A stretch of 64,000 nt of DNA from positions 105,594 to 169,593 of the forward strand of contig NW_004451412.1 of NCBI RefSeq assembly GCF_000321225.1, given 5' to 3'. Positions 1 to 11,000 of the stretch are shown piece after piece. The notes beneath the pieces were generated by a model, which saw only the letters and a program-made list of their open reading frames with translations, had not been told where the DNA came from and did no database searches. Source of the DNA: Odobenus rosmarus divergens. Taxonomy: Eukaryota; Chordata; Mammalia; Carnivora; Odobenidae. The position numbers and the translations under genes were made by a program. The number at the start of each line of letters is the position of its first letter. Within the stretch, counting starts at the first letter, position 1.

Positions 1-19
1 AAAGTCCCCTACTATTATT

Positions 20-227
20 TTTTTTTAAGTTTATTTATTTTTAAAGATTTTATTTATTTGACAGAGAGAGACACAGCAAGAGAGGCAACACAAGCAGGGG
101 GAGTGGGAGAGGGAGAAGCGGGCTTCCCGCAGAGCAGGGAGCCTGATGCGGGGCTCGATCCCAGGACCCTGGGATCATGATCTGAGCTGAAGGCAGACAC
201 TTAACAACCGGGCCACCCAGGCACCCC
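20..227 (-). mobile_element. CAN-SINE inserted in L1 ORF2
   Basis: Reverse-complement tRNA-derived SINE from a T-tract to ggccacccaggcacccc. TSDs are aaagtcccctactattatt (1-19) and aaatcccctactattatt (228-245). Confidence 0.95.
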
Positions 228-635
228 AAATCCCCTACTATTATTGTATTGTTGTCGATGTGTTTCTTTGATTTTGTTATGAATTGGCTGCTCCCATGTT
301 AGGGGCATAGATATTTACAATTGTTGGATAGACCCTTTAAGTAGGATATTGTGTCCTTCCTTATCTCTTGTTATAGTGTTTGGTTTAAAACCTAATTTGT
401 CTGATAGAAGGATTGCCACCCCAGCTTTCTTTTGATGTCCATTAGCATGGTAAATGGTTTTCCACCCCTTCACTTTCAATCTGGAGGTTTTTTTGGGTCT
501 AAAATGAGTCTCTTGCAGACAGCATATCAGTGGGTCTTGTTTTTTTATCCAATCTGATACCCTGTGTCTTTTGATTGGGGCATTTAGCCCATTTACATTC
601 AGGGTAACTATTGAAAGATATGAATTTAGTGCCAT
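228..635 (-). pseudogene. L1 ORF2 N-terminus, endonuclease domain, broken
   Basis: Starts MALNSYLSIVTLNVNGLN at 635 and includes CCLQETH, the Asn and Glu motifs of the APE-type endonuclease, then IYHANGHQKKAGVAIL. The frame ends after about 106 codons (GSIQQL then stop) where the L1 consensus continues, probably through a small deletion. The rest of ORF2, including reverse transcriptase, is beyond the SINE and the window edge. Confidence 0.9.
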
Positions 636-639
636 TGTA

Positions 640-1606
640 TTGCCTGTAAGGTGACTGTTACTGTATATTGTCTCTGTTCCTTTCTGGTCTATGTTACTTT
701 TAGGCTCTCTCTTTGCTTAGAGGACCTCTTTCAATATTTCTTGTAGGGCTGGTTTTGTGTTTGCAAATTCCTTTAGTTTTTGTTTGTCCTGGAAGCTTTT
801 TATCTCTCCTTCTATTTTCAATGACAGCCTAGCTGGATATAGTATTCTTGGCTGCATATTTTTCTCATTTAGTGCTCTGAATATATCATCCAGTCCTTTC
901 TGGCCTGCCAGGTCTCCGTGGATAGGTCTGTTGCCAATCTAATGTTTCTACCATTGTAGGTTACAGACCTCTTGTCCCGAGCAGCTTTCAGGATTTTCTC
1001 TTTGTCTCTGAGACTTGTAAGTTTTACTCTTAGACGTCAGGGTGTTGACCTGTTTTTATTGATTTTGAGGGGGTTCTCTGTGCCTCCTGGATATTGATGC
1101 CTGTTTCCTTCCCCAAATTAGGGAAGTTCTCTGCTATAATTTGCTCCAATATACCTTCTGCCCCTCTCTCTCTTTCTTCTTCTTCTGGGATCCAATTATT
1201 CTAATATTGTTTCATCTTATGGTATCACTTATCTCTCAAATTCTACCCTCATGATCCATTAGTTATCTCTCTTTTTCTCAGCTTCTTTATTTTCCATCAT
1301 TTGGTCTTCTATATCACTAATTGTCTCTTCTGCCTCATTTATCCTAATAGTTAGAGCCTCCATTTTTTATTGTACCTCATTAATAGCCTTTTTGATTTCG
1401 ACTTGGTTAGATTTTAGTTCCTTTATTTCTCCAGAAAGGGTTTCTCTAGTATCTTCCATGCTTTTTTCAAGCCCAGCTAGTATCTTTATAATCGTCATTC
1501 TGAACTCTAGTTCCAACATTTTACTAAGGTCCGTATTGATTACGTCCCTGGCAGTCAGTACTGCCTCTTGTTCTTTTTTTTGAGGTGAGTTTTTCTGTCT
1601 TGTCAT
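640..1606 (-). pseudogene. L1 ORF1 remnant (chaperone/RNA-binding protein)
   Basis: Starts at 1606 with MTRQKNSPQKKEQEAVLTAR and runs about 79 codons, ending AINEVQ at a stop. The following codons (KMEALTIRINEAEE) continue the ORF1 coiled coil in the same frame, so one in-frame stop interrupts it. More stops and frame changes follow before ORF2. The product would have been the L1 ORF1 RNA-binding trimer. Confidence 0.8.
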
Positions 1607-3392
1607 TTTGTCCAGAGGAGAATAGATGAATGAGAGAACAAAATGCTAACGGGGTAACAATGGCCCCAGAAAAATATATTCTAAACAAATCAGAAGAGAT
1701 CTGAAACTGGGGGCAAAGAAAGGGAAAGAAAAAAAAAAAGAGAATATGATCAAATATGATCAGGCTGGTGAATAGATCAGTGCCGCACACTAGATTTTGG
1801 GCGTATTTTGGTCTGTTAGAAGAAACTGCCTCCCAAAATTTTAAAGAAAAACTTATATATGTACAAAAATAAGGGTAAATATAATGAAGGGATGGCATAT
1901 GACTGTAAAGATGAAAATTATAAAAGATTTTATAAAAGGAATTGATAAGAAGTTGGTTGAAAAAAGAAAGAAGAAAAATTTAAAAAAAAAGAAAAAAAGG
2001 GAGAGAATGTGATCAGGCAGGCGAGTAGAACAAAGTCATACACTAGAGATTTAGGGTATATTTTGGTCTGTTAGAAGAAACTGTATCCCAAAATTTTAAA
2101 GAGAGAACAATACACACACACACACACAGACACACACACACACACACACACACACCAAAAATAAGATTAACTACAATGAAGGGATAGAATATGACTCTAA
2201 AAATGAAAAATAAAAAAGATTTTTGAAAAACGGATTGATAAGATTTTGGTTGAAAAAGGGAAAAAGAAGAATTCAAAAAAAAATAGAAAAAGAAAAAATG
2301 AACTTTGAAAGACTAAAGAATCCTGGGAAAAAAGCCATGAATTCTATGTGCTGTATTCCTCTAGTGCTGGCGTTCTGCTGTTCTCATTGATCGGTAAACT
2401 TGGTGTTGGCCGGTGGTTCTTGCTGATCTTCTGGGGGAGGGGCCTTTTGCCATGGTTCCCAAATGTCTTTGTGGGAGGCAGAATTGCCCCGCCCTGGCCA
2501 GTCCCAGCTAAATCATCTGCTCCGTTTTGCTCTCGGGAGCTTTTGTTCCCTGCAAGCTTTCCGTACAGCTTTGGAGGACTAGAGTGAAATGGCGGCCTCC
2601 CAATCTCTGTCCGGAGGAGCCGAGAACTCGGGGCCCCACTCCTCAGTGCACCCCCAGAGAAAAGCAGTCAATCGCTCCCGTCTCCCTGGTCTCCAGCCGC
2701 ACCCCGTGCTCACCCAGCCTGTGACCTAGCATTTCTATCTCTGGCACCTGACCGTGTGGAATCTCCAAACCCAGCAGATCCCTGCGGTGCGCTCCTGCGC
2801 CGCTCCTCCCCGGGGAGGAGGGGGAGTCTCCCCGGCTCTGCCGCTTGTTGGGTCCCTGCTGGAGGAGCAGTGGCCCAGCTGTGCTGTGGATCACGGTTTA
2901 TGGCAGCCCCGAGCTGGGAGCCCATGCCTCGGCTCTGTCTTTGCAGCCAGCTTCCCCGCCCCGATACCTGGGAGCTCTGCTGCACTCAGGCACCCCCGGT
3001 CTTCCTGTGACCCTGAGGGTCCTGAGACCACACTGTCCCAGCAACGGTTACATCCCCTGCTTAGCCACTGGAGCGACGTCCCTCAGCAGAACTGACTTCT
3101 AAAAGTTCCAATTTCGTGCTCCACAGCTCTATCACTTGCCAGTAGCGGCTGATGGAGGCCCCCTCCCCTGCCGTCTATCTTCCCGAATAGCACCTCAGAT
3201 TCACATCTCCGCACGTCCTACCTTCCAGAAAGTGGTCGCTTTTCTGTTCAGAGAGTTGCTGCTATTCTTTTCTTCCATCTCCTGTTGAGTTCGTAGGTGT
3301 TCAGAATGGTTTGATCCCTATCCAGCTGAATTCCTGGGACCAGACGAAATTTAGGTCTCCTCCTCCTCTTCCATCTTGCTTCTCCTCCCTCA
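1607..3392 (-). promoter_or_regulatory. L1 5'UTR with internal promoter region
   Basis: A GC- and CpG-rich block (about 2340-3392) is followed by an A-rich block containing two related units (about 1735-1990 and 1991-2300). Each unit includes the shared text ttttggtctgttagaagaaa. The + strand end at 3365-3392 (ccatcttgcttctcctccct) is the reverse complement of the typical carnivore L1 start. L1 5'UTRs carry a Pol II promoter (family knowledge); activity here is unknown. Confidence 0.8.
2108..2155 (+). repeat. (CA)n microsatellite
   Basis: CA repeat with a few interruptions inside the second 5'UTR unit of the L1; likely variable in length. Confidence 0.95.
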
Positions 3393-4919
3393 GTAGGTTT
3401 CTGTTTAAGAGAAAATACTGTAAGGGCTTTTTAGAAATGCGTCTTTATTAAAGAGCCTTTTTCCTTCAATAGTTTTGTACTTTATAACCCCATTGACTTG
3501 CATAATTCACTAACATTGCTGATGTTTATTTGAATGCTTTCTCACAGCTGATGCTTCATTGCTGGCTTTCTTAATGAATGTTGTTTTTTTCTTTTTTTCA
3601 TTTTATGTAGGCACCTTGGCATGTGCACACTATATATGGATATAAAACATAAAATTTTTATACATAGCCTAACATTAGCCATTTAGTGTCACACATTGAT
3701 TTGTGTGAGTGTTGCCACTGGAGCACTCAGCTTCTTTTATGGCATTATGGGAAATATTCCCAGGGAAGAGATCATTTCCCATCAAGTTTTAGATTAGTTG
3801 CCAGTACTCTTAGATTTTTTTTATAAGTGATAATGCAATTACCTCTATTGGAAATACAGATTTTTAATCTTTTGATGTTTCAGTTCTGCTTATTGAGCTA
3901 ATTAGTAGTTTCATGCTACCGTAACGTGATTATTATACTAGGTCAAATCATGATCCCTAAATTATCCCAACTGTTCACAGTAAAAGTCTGATATCATCTC
4001 CCTTGCCTTTAAGGCATTTATTTACATTTTTCTCCCAAATGATACTTTGAATGAATCAGATATATTATTAGCTTTCCATTGGACATTAAGAACATTTTAA
4101 TCTATTTTTAATTCCTTGGATGTGAAGAAAAGCATACAATACATCCATATGTTTTCATGTTTTAGATAGCAGTCCAGTGATTCTACATTCACATGGGAAA
4201 TATTAGCCTGGTATGAAATCATGGCTGCAAGGTGGCTTAAGAAACAGAGAGCGTACTGCACTTCTCCCACAGGTTGAGCCTCTTTGTCATTCGAAAGAAC
4301 TTCAAGGCTAGCCAGCATTTTTTATTTTTGAGGCACCTTCGATCATTCTCTTTTCAGAATTGAAAACAGAATCAGTCCCTGCTTTCACCTCATTTGTTCT
4401 TGGAAACCACACCAGGATGTAGGTTGTATTTTTTCTCATATGTTATAATTAGAAGACATATTCTTTACTAAGGAGTTAGTGTCAGATCACAGTTACAAAT
4501 AACAGTGCATTATCATCAAAGAATAGGTATAATTCTAAAATCCCATATGCAATTTAAAAAAAAAATTAGGTCCACGTCAAAACTGGAGACCATTGTCATC
4601 TCATAGACTAGGAAGACAGGACACAAAGCTTTTACCTAGACATCCTACACTTCTACTCATATACTTAAGGGGCATAGGAAAGAAATTACCAAAACACTGT
4701 GTTGTTTTTTTATCCAGCTTCTTTTGGGAGGTAAACAAAGTTTTTCCTATAAATTGAATTCTCTGAACCATTCTCTGTAAGTCACTTAGATGATTTTTAA
4801 TGGAGATTTTTTTTTAAAGAACAGCTTCAACTTCTTTTCATTTTATTGAAATATAGACTTTATAGTACTGAAAAAGGGATATGATCTAAAACAATATCTT
4901 TTGTATATTTTTATTTCAG

Positions 4920-5079
4920 GAAAATCCTGAATTTGATTTACATTTTGAAAAAATATATAAATGGGTTGCCAGCAGCACCGCTGAAAAGAATGCATTTATT
5001 TCATGCATTTGGAAATTGAATCAGCGATATCTCCGGAAGAAAATTGATTTTGTCAATGTTAGCTCACAGCTCTTGGAAG
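4920..5079 (+). CDS. EXOC1: EXOC1 window exon 1 (160 nt)
   Basis: Acceptor tttatttcag, donor GAAG/gtaaag. It encodes window residues 1-53, starting [16 protein letters not shown] and ending VNVSSQLLE, in phase 0 at the start and leaving one base. By family knowledge this finishes the N-terminal PIP2-binding PH-like domain, whose first half is encoded upstream of the window. Confidence 0.97.
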
Positions 5080-8000
5080 GTAAAGTTAAATAGAAATGCT
5101 TATGTAAAATCAAGTATATCTACAAGTGAATATATAATTTGACATTACTCAAAATGATTAGCACACTGATTTACCTTATATTGCAAAGGAGTTGAAAAAT
5201 AATTTTTCTTATTGTGGAGTGATACTTGTTCATTATAGAAATTGATGCATTAAACTAAATAAATAAAAATCACTTATAAACTTAATCCTCAGAGATAACT
5301 GCTGTTAATGTTTTGTTAGTCTTCCAATCTTTTTTCTATGCATATTTAAATACTTTCTTAAAATAAATTCACATTCTGTTTTCTAACATACTTTTTCTTA
5401 TAATGAACATTTTTTCATGTTATTACTTACCTCAACATTTTTTTTAGTGGTACCATAATATTCCATTATATGAATATACCTTAATCATTTATTTTAAAAT
5501 TTCGAATCTTTGATTATTTTAAATAATTTTGACATGAATATCCTTGTAGTTGTATTTTTTTGCAGAGTGTAGGTATAGTGGTTAAAAACATAAGTCAGAC
5601 TGCTTGGGTTCAAATCCTGGCTTAGTCGCTTACCATTTATGTGACCTTGGATTATTCTATGTTTCAATTTTCTTTATCTCAGAAATAGAGATAATTAGTA
5701 GTATCCACTCCATAGGGTTGTTGTGAGGATTAAATTACTTAATATATGAAAGTGATGAGATCAATGCCAGGTATATAGTAAATACTCAATAAATATTAGC
5801 TCTTATTATATAATCAGGATAAAATCCTTAGATAAAAGTTAAATAGGGTATTTTTGATCTGCATATCTTCAGGGATGTTACTATGGATTATTTTGTGTTA
5901 TAAGACGAAAACTGTTATTTATTAAAAATGTACAATATTTTATTCTTTAAAAATTTCTTTCATAAAGACATAAACATTGTAAGAAAATGGTTCTGTATGC
6001 CTTGTGGATACAATTTGTGTTGCATTCTTTATCTCAAAGAAAGCAGTTGAAATAATAGCTAGTATGCAGATGAATAGAGTTGTTGCTCCTCTTATTAATT
6101 AAAAAACAGATTTATTCCAAATAATATATATTAGAAAGAAAACTGAGATTTGTCCTAAGTTGTATATTAGCATTTTAAAATAGGAGCTTCATTCTATTCT
6201 GTTAAAATGGAAATAGCCAATATTCAACCATTTTGACCTATAAAAATGGCCATTTCAGATGCTTCAAACTATTCATTTACTTAGCCACTTGCCTCTGTCC
6301 TTTTTCTATTCTGTTTTACTTATTCCTTTTCTGTTTGCTTGTGGATATTTCCCTGAAATACAGTATTCCTTCCTAACACTTAGTAATCAGTAAGCCCGTT
6401 TTTGGTTTCAGGTTTGATGCTTGAAACTGGCAGAGGCAAGTCACATCTGTCAGGCCCTGTGCTACTACCCCCAGTGGAGTTCTTGAGTAGCCCTCGGGGT
6501 TGACATCTCACCAATGTTAGACCCCAGTGTCTTGGCAATTGAGTATGTTGAGGGAATGACCTTCAAGAAATTGATGGTAATTTTTCATGCCTTGAATAGT
6601 GGTTTAACTTGTTTTGAACGGCTCTTATTTTATTTTACTTATTTACTTTTTTTTTTACCATTTTGGGGTTGAACATTTTGATGAGGGAATGATTGCTGTT
6701 CTGTTTTTAAATATTGTGTATCTCCAGATGTTACTCGTTGCCTATGATGTGTTTTAAACCAATATATTTCATTGAGCCAACAGTATGGGAAAATACGTAC
6801 CCTACCTGGTTTCCCTCATTAAGAAATATTACCCTAATCAATGAGAAGAATATTCCTGTTTTTAGAATGCCTAGCTTCAAAAAAAAAAGACATTTAATTT
6901 TATAAGGCCTAAAGCAATGTGTAGACATTTTCATGTTTATAAAAGTTACCCCTAATTCAGATCAATTTTAGGAACACTGTGAAGATCCTTAAGGATCTCA
7001 CTATGAAAATCATTTTCCATAAATCAGTGTTGCTTTGGTTTAGTGGAGTCCAGAGAATAGTTTTCTCAATATCTGCAAATTTGTTTTAATGTTTTAATGG
7101 ATTTTGAAATCATAGTCGTTGAATCCCATTTAAAAAAACAATAAATGTGTCTAAGCTTTGGGTGATGTTAGAAAACAAATAAGAAATTATCCTTTTAAGA
7201 GATAAGTAATCGTCCCAGTAAGACTTCACTGTGAATGCTAACAGTGGCAACTTTAGTGGTTTTTATTGGTGACAACTGAATATTTACGCTAGTAAGTGGG
7301 GTTTCTCAGCAGAAGGCTTTTAAGGTTTTTAAAGGAGGATTTTGTTAGCAGTTGAAGTAGAGTCAAGTTTTTGTTTGGCTTTTTCTTTTTCATTCTTTTA
7401 ACCAGATTTTAAAAAAGAAATCTTTGACTTAAATCCTTAAAAGCCAACTTGAACAGATAACTCGTGTGTGCTTTTTAAATTGTTTCAATCTCTTCGTTTC
7501 TAACAGTGTTTTATGACTAATCTATTGTGAGGGAATGTCTGGGTAAAGTTTTGGGGCCTTGAGTGAAAATAACTAGACTAAATGCATGAGTCACAGCTGA
7601 CCTAAAAATAATTCTCAGGAAGTGATCTATTTCCCAGTTTTCTCCAAGGACTAGACAGTGCTGTTTCTTAAAAGAAAGAAAAAATAGAAAGATAAATGTA
7701 TTTTTAGTCATTGTTAGAAAAAGAATAAGAGAATTAACTCTGGAAATTTAGTTTCTGTGGATCTTTCCACTTTGTACTTAATTTGGACGTTGTCTTTTAA
7801 ACTTTGATGTACCAGAAGTTCAAATGAGATATGGGTAGTATTTTAAAATTTTAAACCTGTATACTTTTCTACCCAGCTAATATTCTTTGCTTACTTTCCT
7901 CTGCTTTTTTCATACCTTTTTACTCTCCAGAACTGCCTAAAGTTACAGAAGGTGCGTAACACCTTTTCTTTTTATTCTATTCCATATATTTTTTATTACT

Positions 8001-11000
8001 TGCCATTGTTATGTATTGTTGGTTGCATATTTTATGAAATTGTGCATAGGGACAAGTTTATTACCACAAAATCCATATAGTAATAAAATTAACGATAGGA
8101 TTCATTATTGACTTCCAAAGGACTGTTTCATGGAAGAGAAAATACTTCTGAAGCAGTATGGTCGTTTAAAATATTTATTTATTTTAAATAATCTGCTTGT
8201 GTAAGGAGCTGTACAGAATGATTTGGGCAGTCCCTGCCCCCTAGTGGCTAATAAACTGTCAGATGTGAGCTAAAATGGACTCGTTCAAAGGCCAGGGAGC
8301 TAGGTGATACCTGTCTAAAGAACTATTTATATACTGTAATCCATAATTGCCTGTACCAAAAGTTTTGTTCTCCTCCTTTTTTTTTTCTGGGACATTATCT
8401 AAATCTGCCTAATTATCATTCTTAAGAGTAAATCATTTATTACTTTGAGTTAGTTGTTTTTTTTCTAGAACAAATTAACATATGTCCAGTCATGCTGAAT
8501 GTAAGTATTTCATTTGCATACAAAATAATGAATATTTAAAGTGTCCAGAGGTGGTGATTTAAATCGTGTCCCATTAAGTTTATGAAAATCAATAACTTTA
8601 TTTAGAGTTTTAGTTAGGGGTAAAAAAAATTTTTTTTTTCACTTTACCTCTCCTAACCTCAAGCTTTATATAAAATCCCACAAGCTAAGTGTACTTTCTC
8701 AAAAAATTGAACTGAAATGTTTATCCAGAAGACACCTTACATTTGACCTCTTGGTCTTTTGTTAAGCATGAAGACTAGTTAAATTTTTGTAATTTCAAAC
8801 GGCCATGTTATTGTTGCTCTTGTTACTATAGACTTGTTGAGAAAACTTTTATACCTGAACTTTAGAAATTTTATTAATGCATGTGAAATTGTTTTAAACA
8901 AAGAAATGGAAAATTCATTTAATATTTTTAATACCCAAAATAAATTGTGAATACATTTTTCATTTCAACTAAAAGTTATTTGGAAAAAAAAAACATAACA
9001 AGGACAAAAAAAGAACAGAAGAAAAATCTTACCTGGGGAAAAAAAGGAAAGCAAATTATTTTTTATGTGCCCTAAATTCATAGTCATTGTTTTGTTAGAG
9101 CAAAAACCACCTCAGATAGGAAAAAAAAGATTAGGCTTGTTTCCACATGTTTTGTTTCTGGTTTTGCATTTGTTTTTGTAGTTTAATTATGTTTGGGAAA
9201 TTGTTCTAAAGCCTATTTTAACACTTAAAACTGAGCGAATTAGACTGCATGCTTTGTATTTGTTATAATAAGTGTTACAGTAAACATATTAACATGCATT
9301 TTTTTCATAAAAATAAGGGTTTTTTTTAATATTCTGAACCATTCTTTCCTATTTTTCAGCCACTAAATGTGACCTGTGCTTATAACTGACTATAAGTACT
9401 GTGTTATTGTCCTCCTACTTTTTTACTACTTTATTTTTAATTTTTACCCTCTTTAAGAGTCTGTTCCAAGTGGAGAAAATCAGAGTGTGACAGGAGGTGA
9501 TGAAGAAGTAGTAGATGTATACCAAGAGTTAAATGCAAGAGAAGAGCAGGATATTGAAATTATGATGGAAGGCTGTGAATATGCAATCTCTAATGCTGAG
9601 GCCTTTGCAGAAAGGTTGTCCAGAGAGCTGCAGGTGCTGGATGGGGTAAGACCTTTTTATAATCTGTAAATGAATGATGTGTAGTGGATTGAGAAGACCG
9701 GTGATGTTCAGATTTTACTGCCTCAGCACCTAAGCCTTTATAGTGTGATTATTGCCGCCTCCCTCTGTAAGCACATTACCAGATGCCTTATCTTTCACTG
9801 CTCTTGTTTAAAAGACAGAACCATTCCTGTTAATCAGGCCAGTGAAGGCAGTTGGCTGAGGTTGGGGATTTGGGGAGGTTCTTGACACAAAGCGATGGAA
9901 GTAAAAATAGCCGACCAGAAACCATCTTGGGGTTGCTTTCCCCCAGCCTCTGAAACATCACAGAATAATTCAGTGCAAAAGAATAGCATTTTTATGGTTT
10001 GAAGAAAAAAAAATAGGTACAAATCAGAAATAGAAAAATTAGTTTGAAATAAGTGAATCATTTACCCAAATGGAGCAGAGTAAGTATACTGAAAACAAGG
10101 AGCTAGGGGAAAAGGATGTTTGGCTCCCCTGCTCAGATGTTTTGGGATAGCTCTTTTTAATTTGTATGCACAGTTTCTGAGTCTATAAACTAAATGCACA
10201 TCTTTAGAAAGTAAAAAGCTAAAAGACATAACTAAAAATAACACCACTAGTGTGAGAAAAATCTAGAACAAGAACATGTGGTGTTTTTTTGTTTTGGTTA
10301 AACAAAGTAAGCATTTAAGAAAAACCTTCAGACAATGAGGAATATTTTAAAGACAAAGAATTTTGACATTTTATACATGAAAGGTATAGAATGTATGAGG
10401 TTGAACTCAGGCCCAGAGTTTACACAAATAGTCCAAGTTTACAAGTCTATAAAACTCACTGGAAGCTAAGCCTAGAAGAAACTTCAAGTTGTTAAAGTGG
10501 AATTTGTCCTGGACAAGGTCGAGCCCCAGGTCTGCTACTTGAGAGATCTATTCAGTGGCCCAGGGGCCTGCTGACTCTTAGAGTTGGGCTGCACTTACAG
10601 TTGACTTATTATGAATAGCATATAAAATAATATGTGAAATTACAGCATCAACTGTCCAATGAAATTCTTTTCATTCCTGGTCTGGTCCAAGTTTTTTCCT
10701 CATACCCTGTTACCTGCCTTCTTAGTGTGGCTTAGTGGTTTATATTTTCTATTCTAATGAATATTGCATGTATGTTACAAGTTATCACCTTGCTTCCCAG
10801 TTTTATGTTGGATTTGACAGCTTCCATATTTCAGGAAATTTAGAATCAATAGTCAGAATCACTTAGAAAACAATGATAAGGGGATGGTGGTTTGTTCCTG
10901 CTTTGCCTGGAAAAAAACATACAGTAGTTGCAAATGAAAGAAAAGAAAGAAGACAATAGAAGGAGCTATCTTATGGATATATAGTCTGTGGCCCTGTGGT

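Larger units (their letters stand above)
1..3392 (-). mobile_element. L1 LINE, 5' end complete, 3' part beyond window
   Basis: On the minus strand the order is 5'UTR (about 3392-1607), ORF1 remnant (1606 to about 690) and ORF2 start (635 downwards), then the window edge; a younger CAN-SINE interrupts ORF2. The element is antisense to EXOC1. Both ORFs carry breaks, so it is a fossil, but it kept its full GC-rich 5'UTR, which is uncommon among mostly 5'-truncated L1 copies. Confidence 0.9.
1..4919. other. EXOC1 upstream intron (3' part)
   Basis: Holds a CAN-SINE (20-227), the 5' portion of a minus-strand L1 (to about 3392) and about 1.5 kb of AT-rich sequence (3393-4919) in which I recognise no gene or repeat family. 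Confidence 0.85.
5080..7930. other. Intron after window exon 1
   Basis: Contains an old L1-type fragment (about 5190-5560) and a MIR (5568-5803); the remaining 2 kb is AT-rich with nothing recognised. Confidence 0.85.

Noticed and set aside
2340..3392. CpG-rich block with several overlapping open frames, resembling a CpG-island promoter or first exon.
   Set aside because: It joins directly to L1 ORF1 in the right order and orientation and ends with the L1 start sequence, so it is L1 5'UTR; the frames match no known protein.
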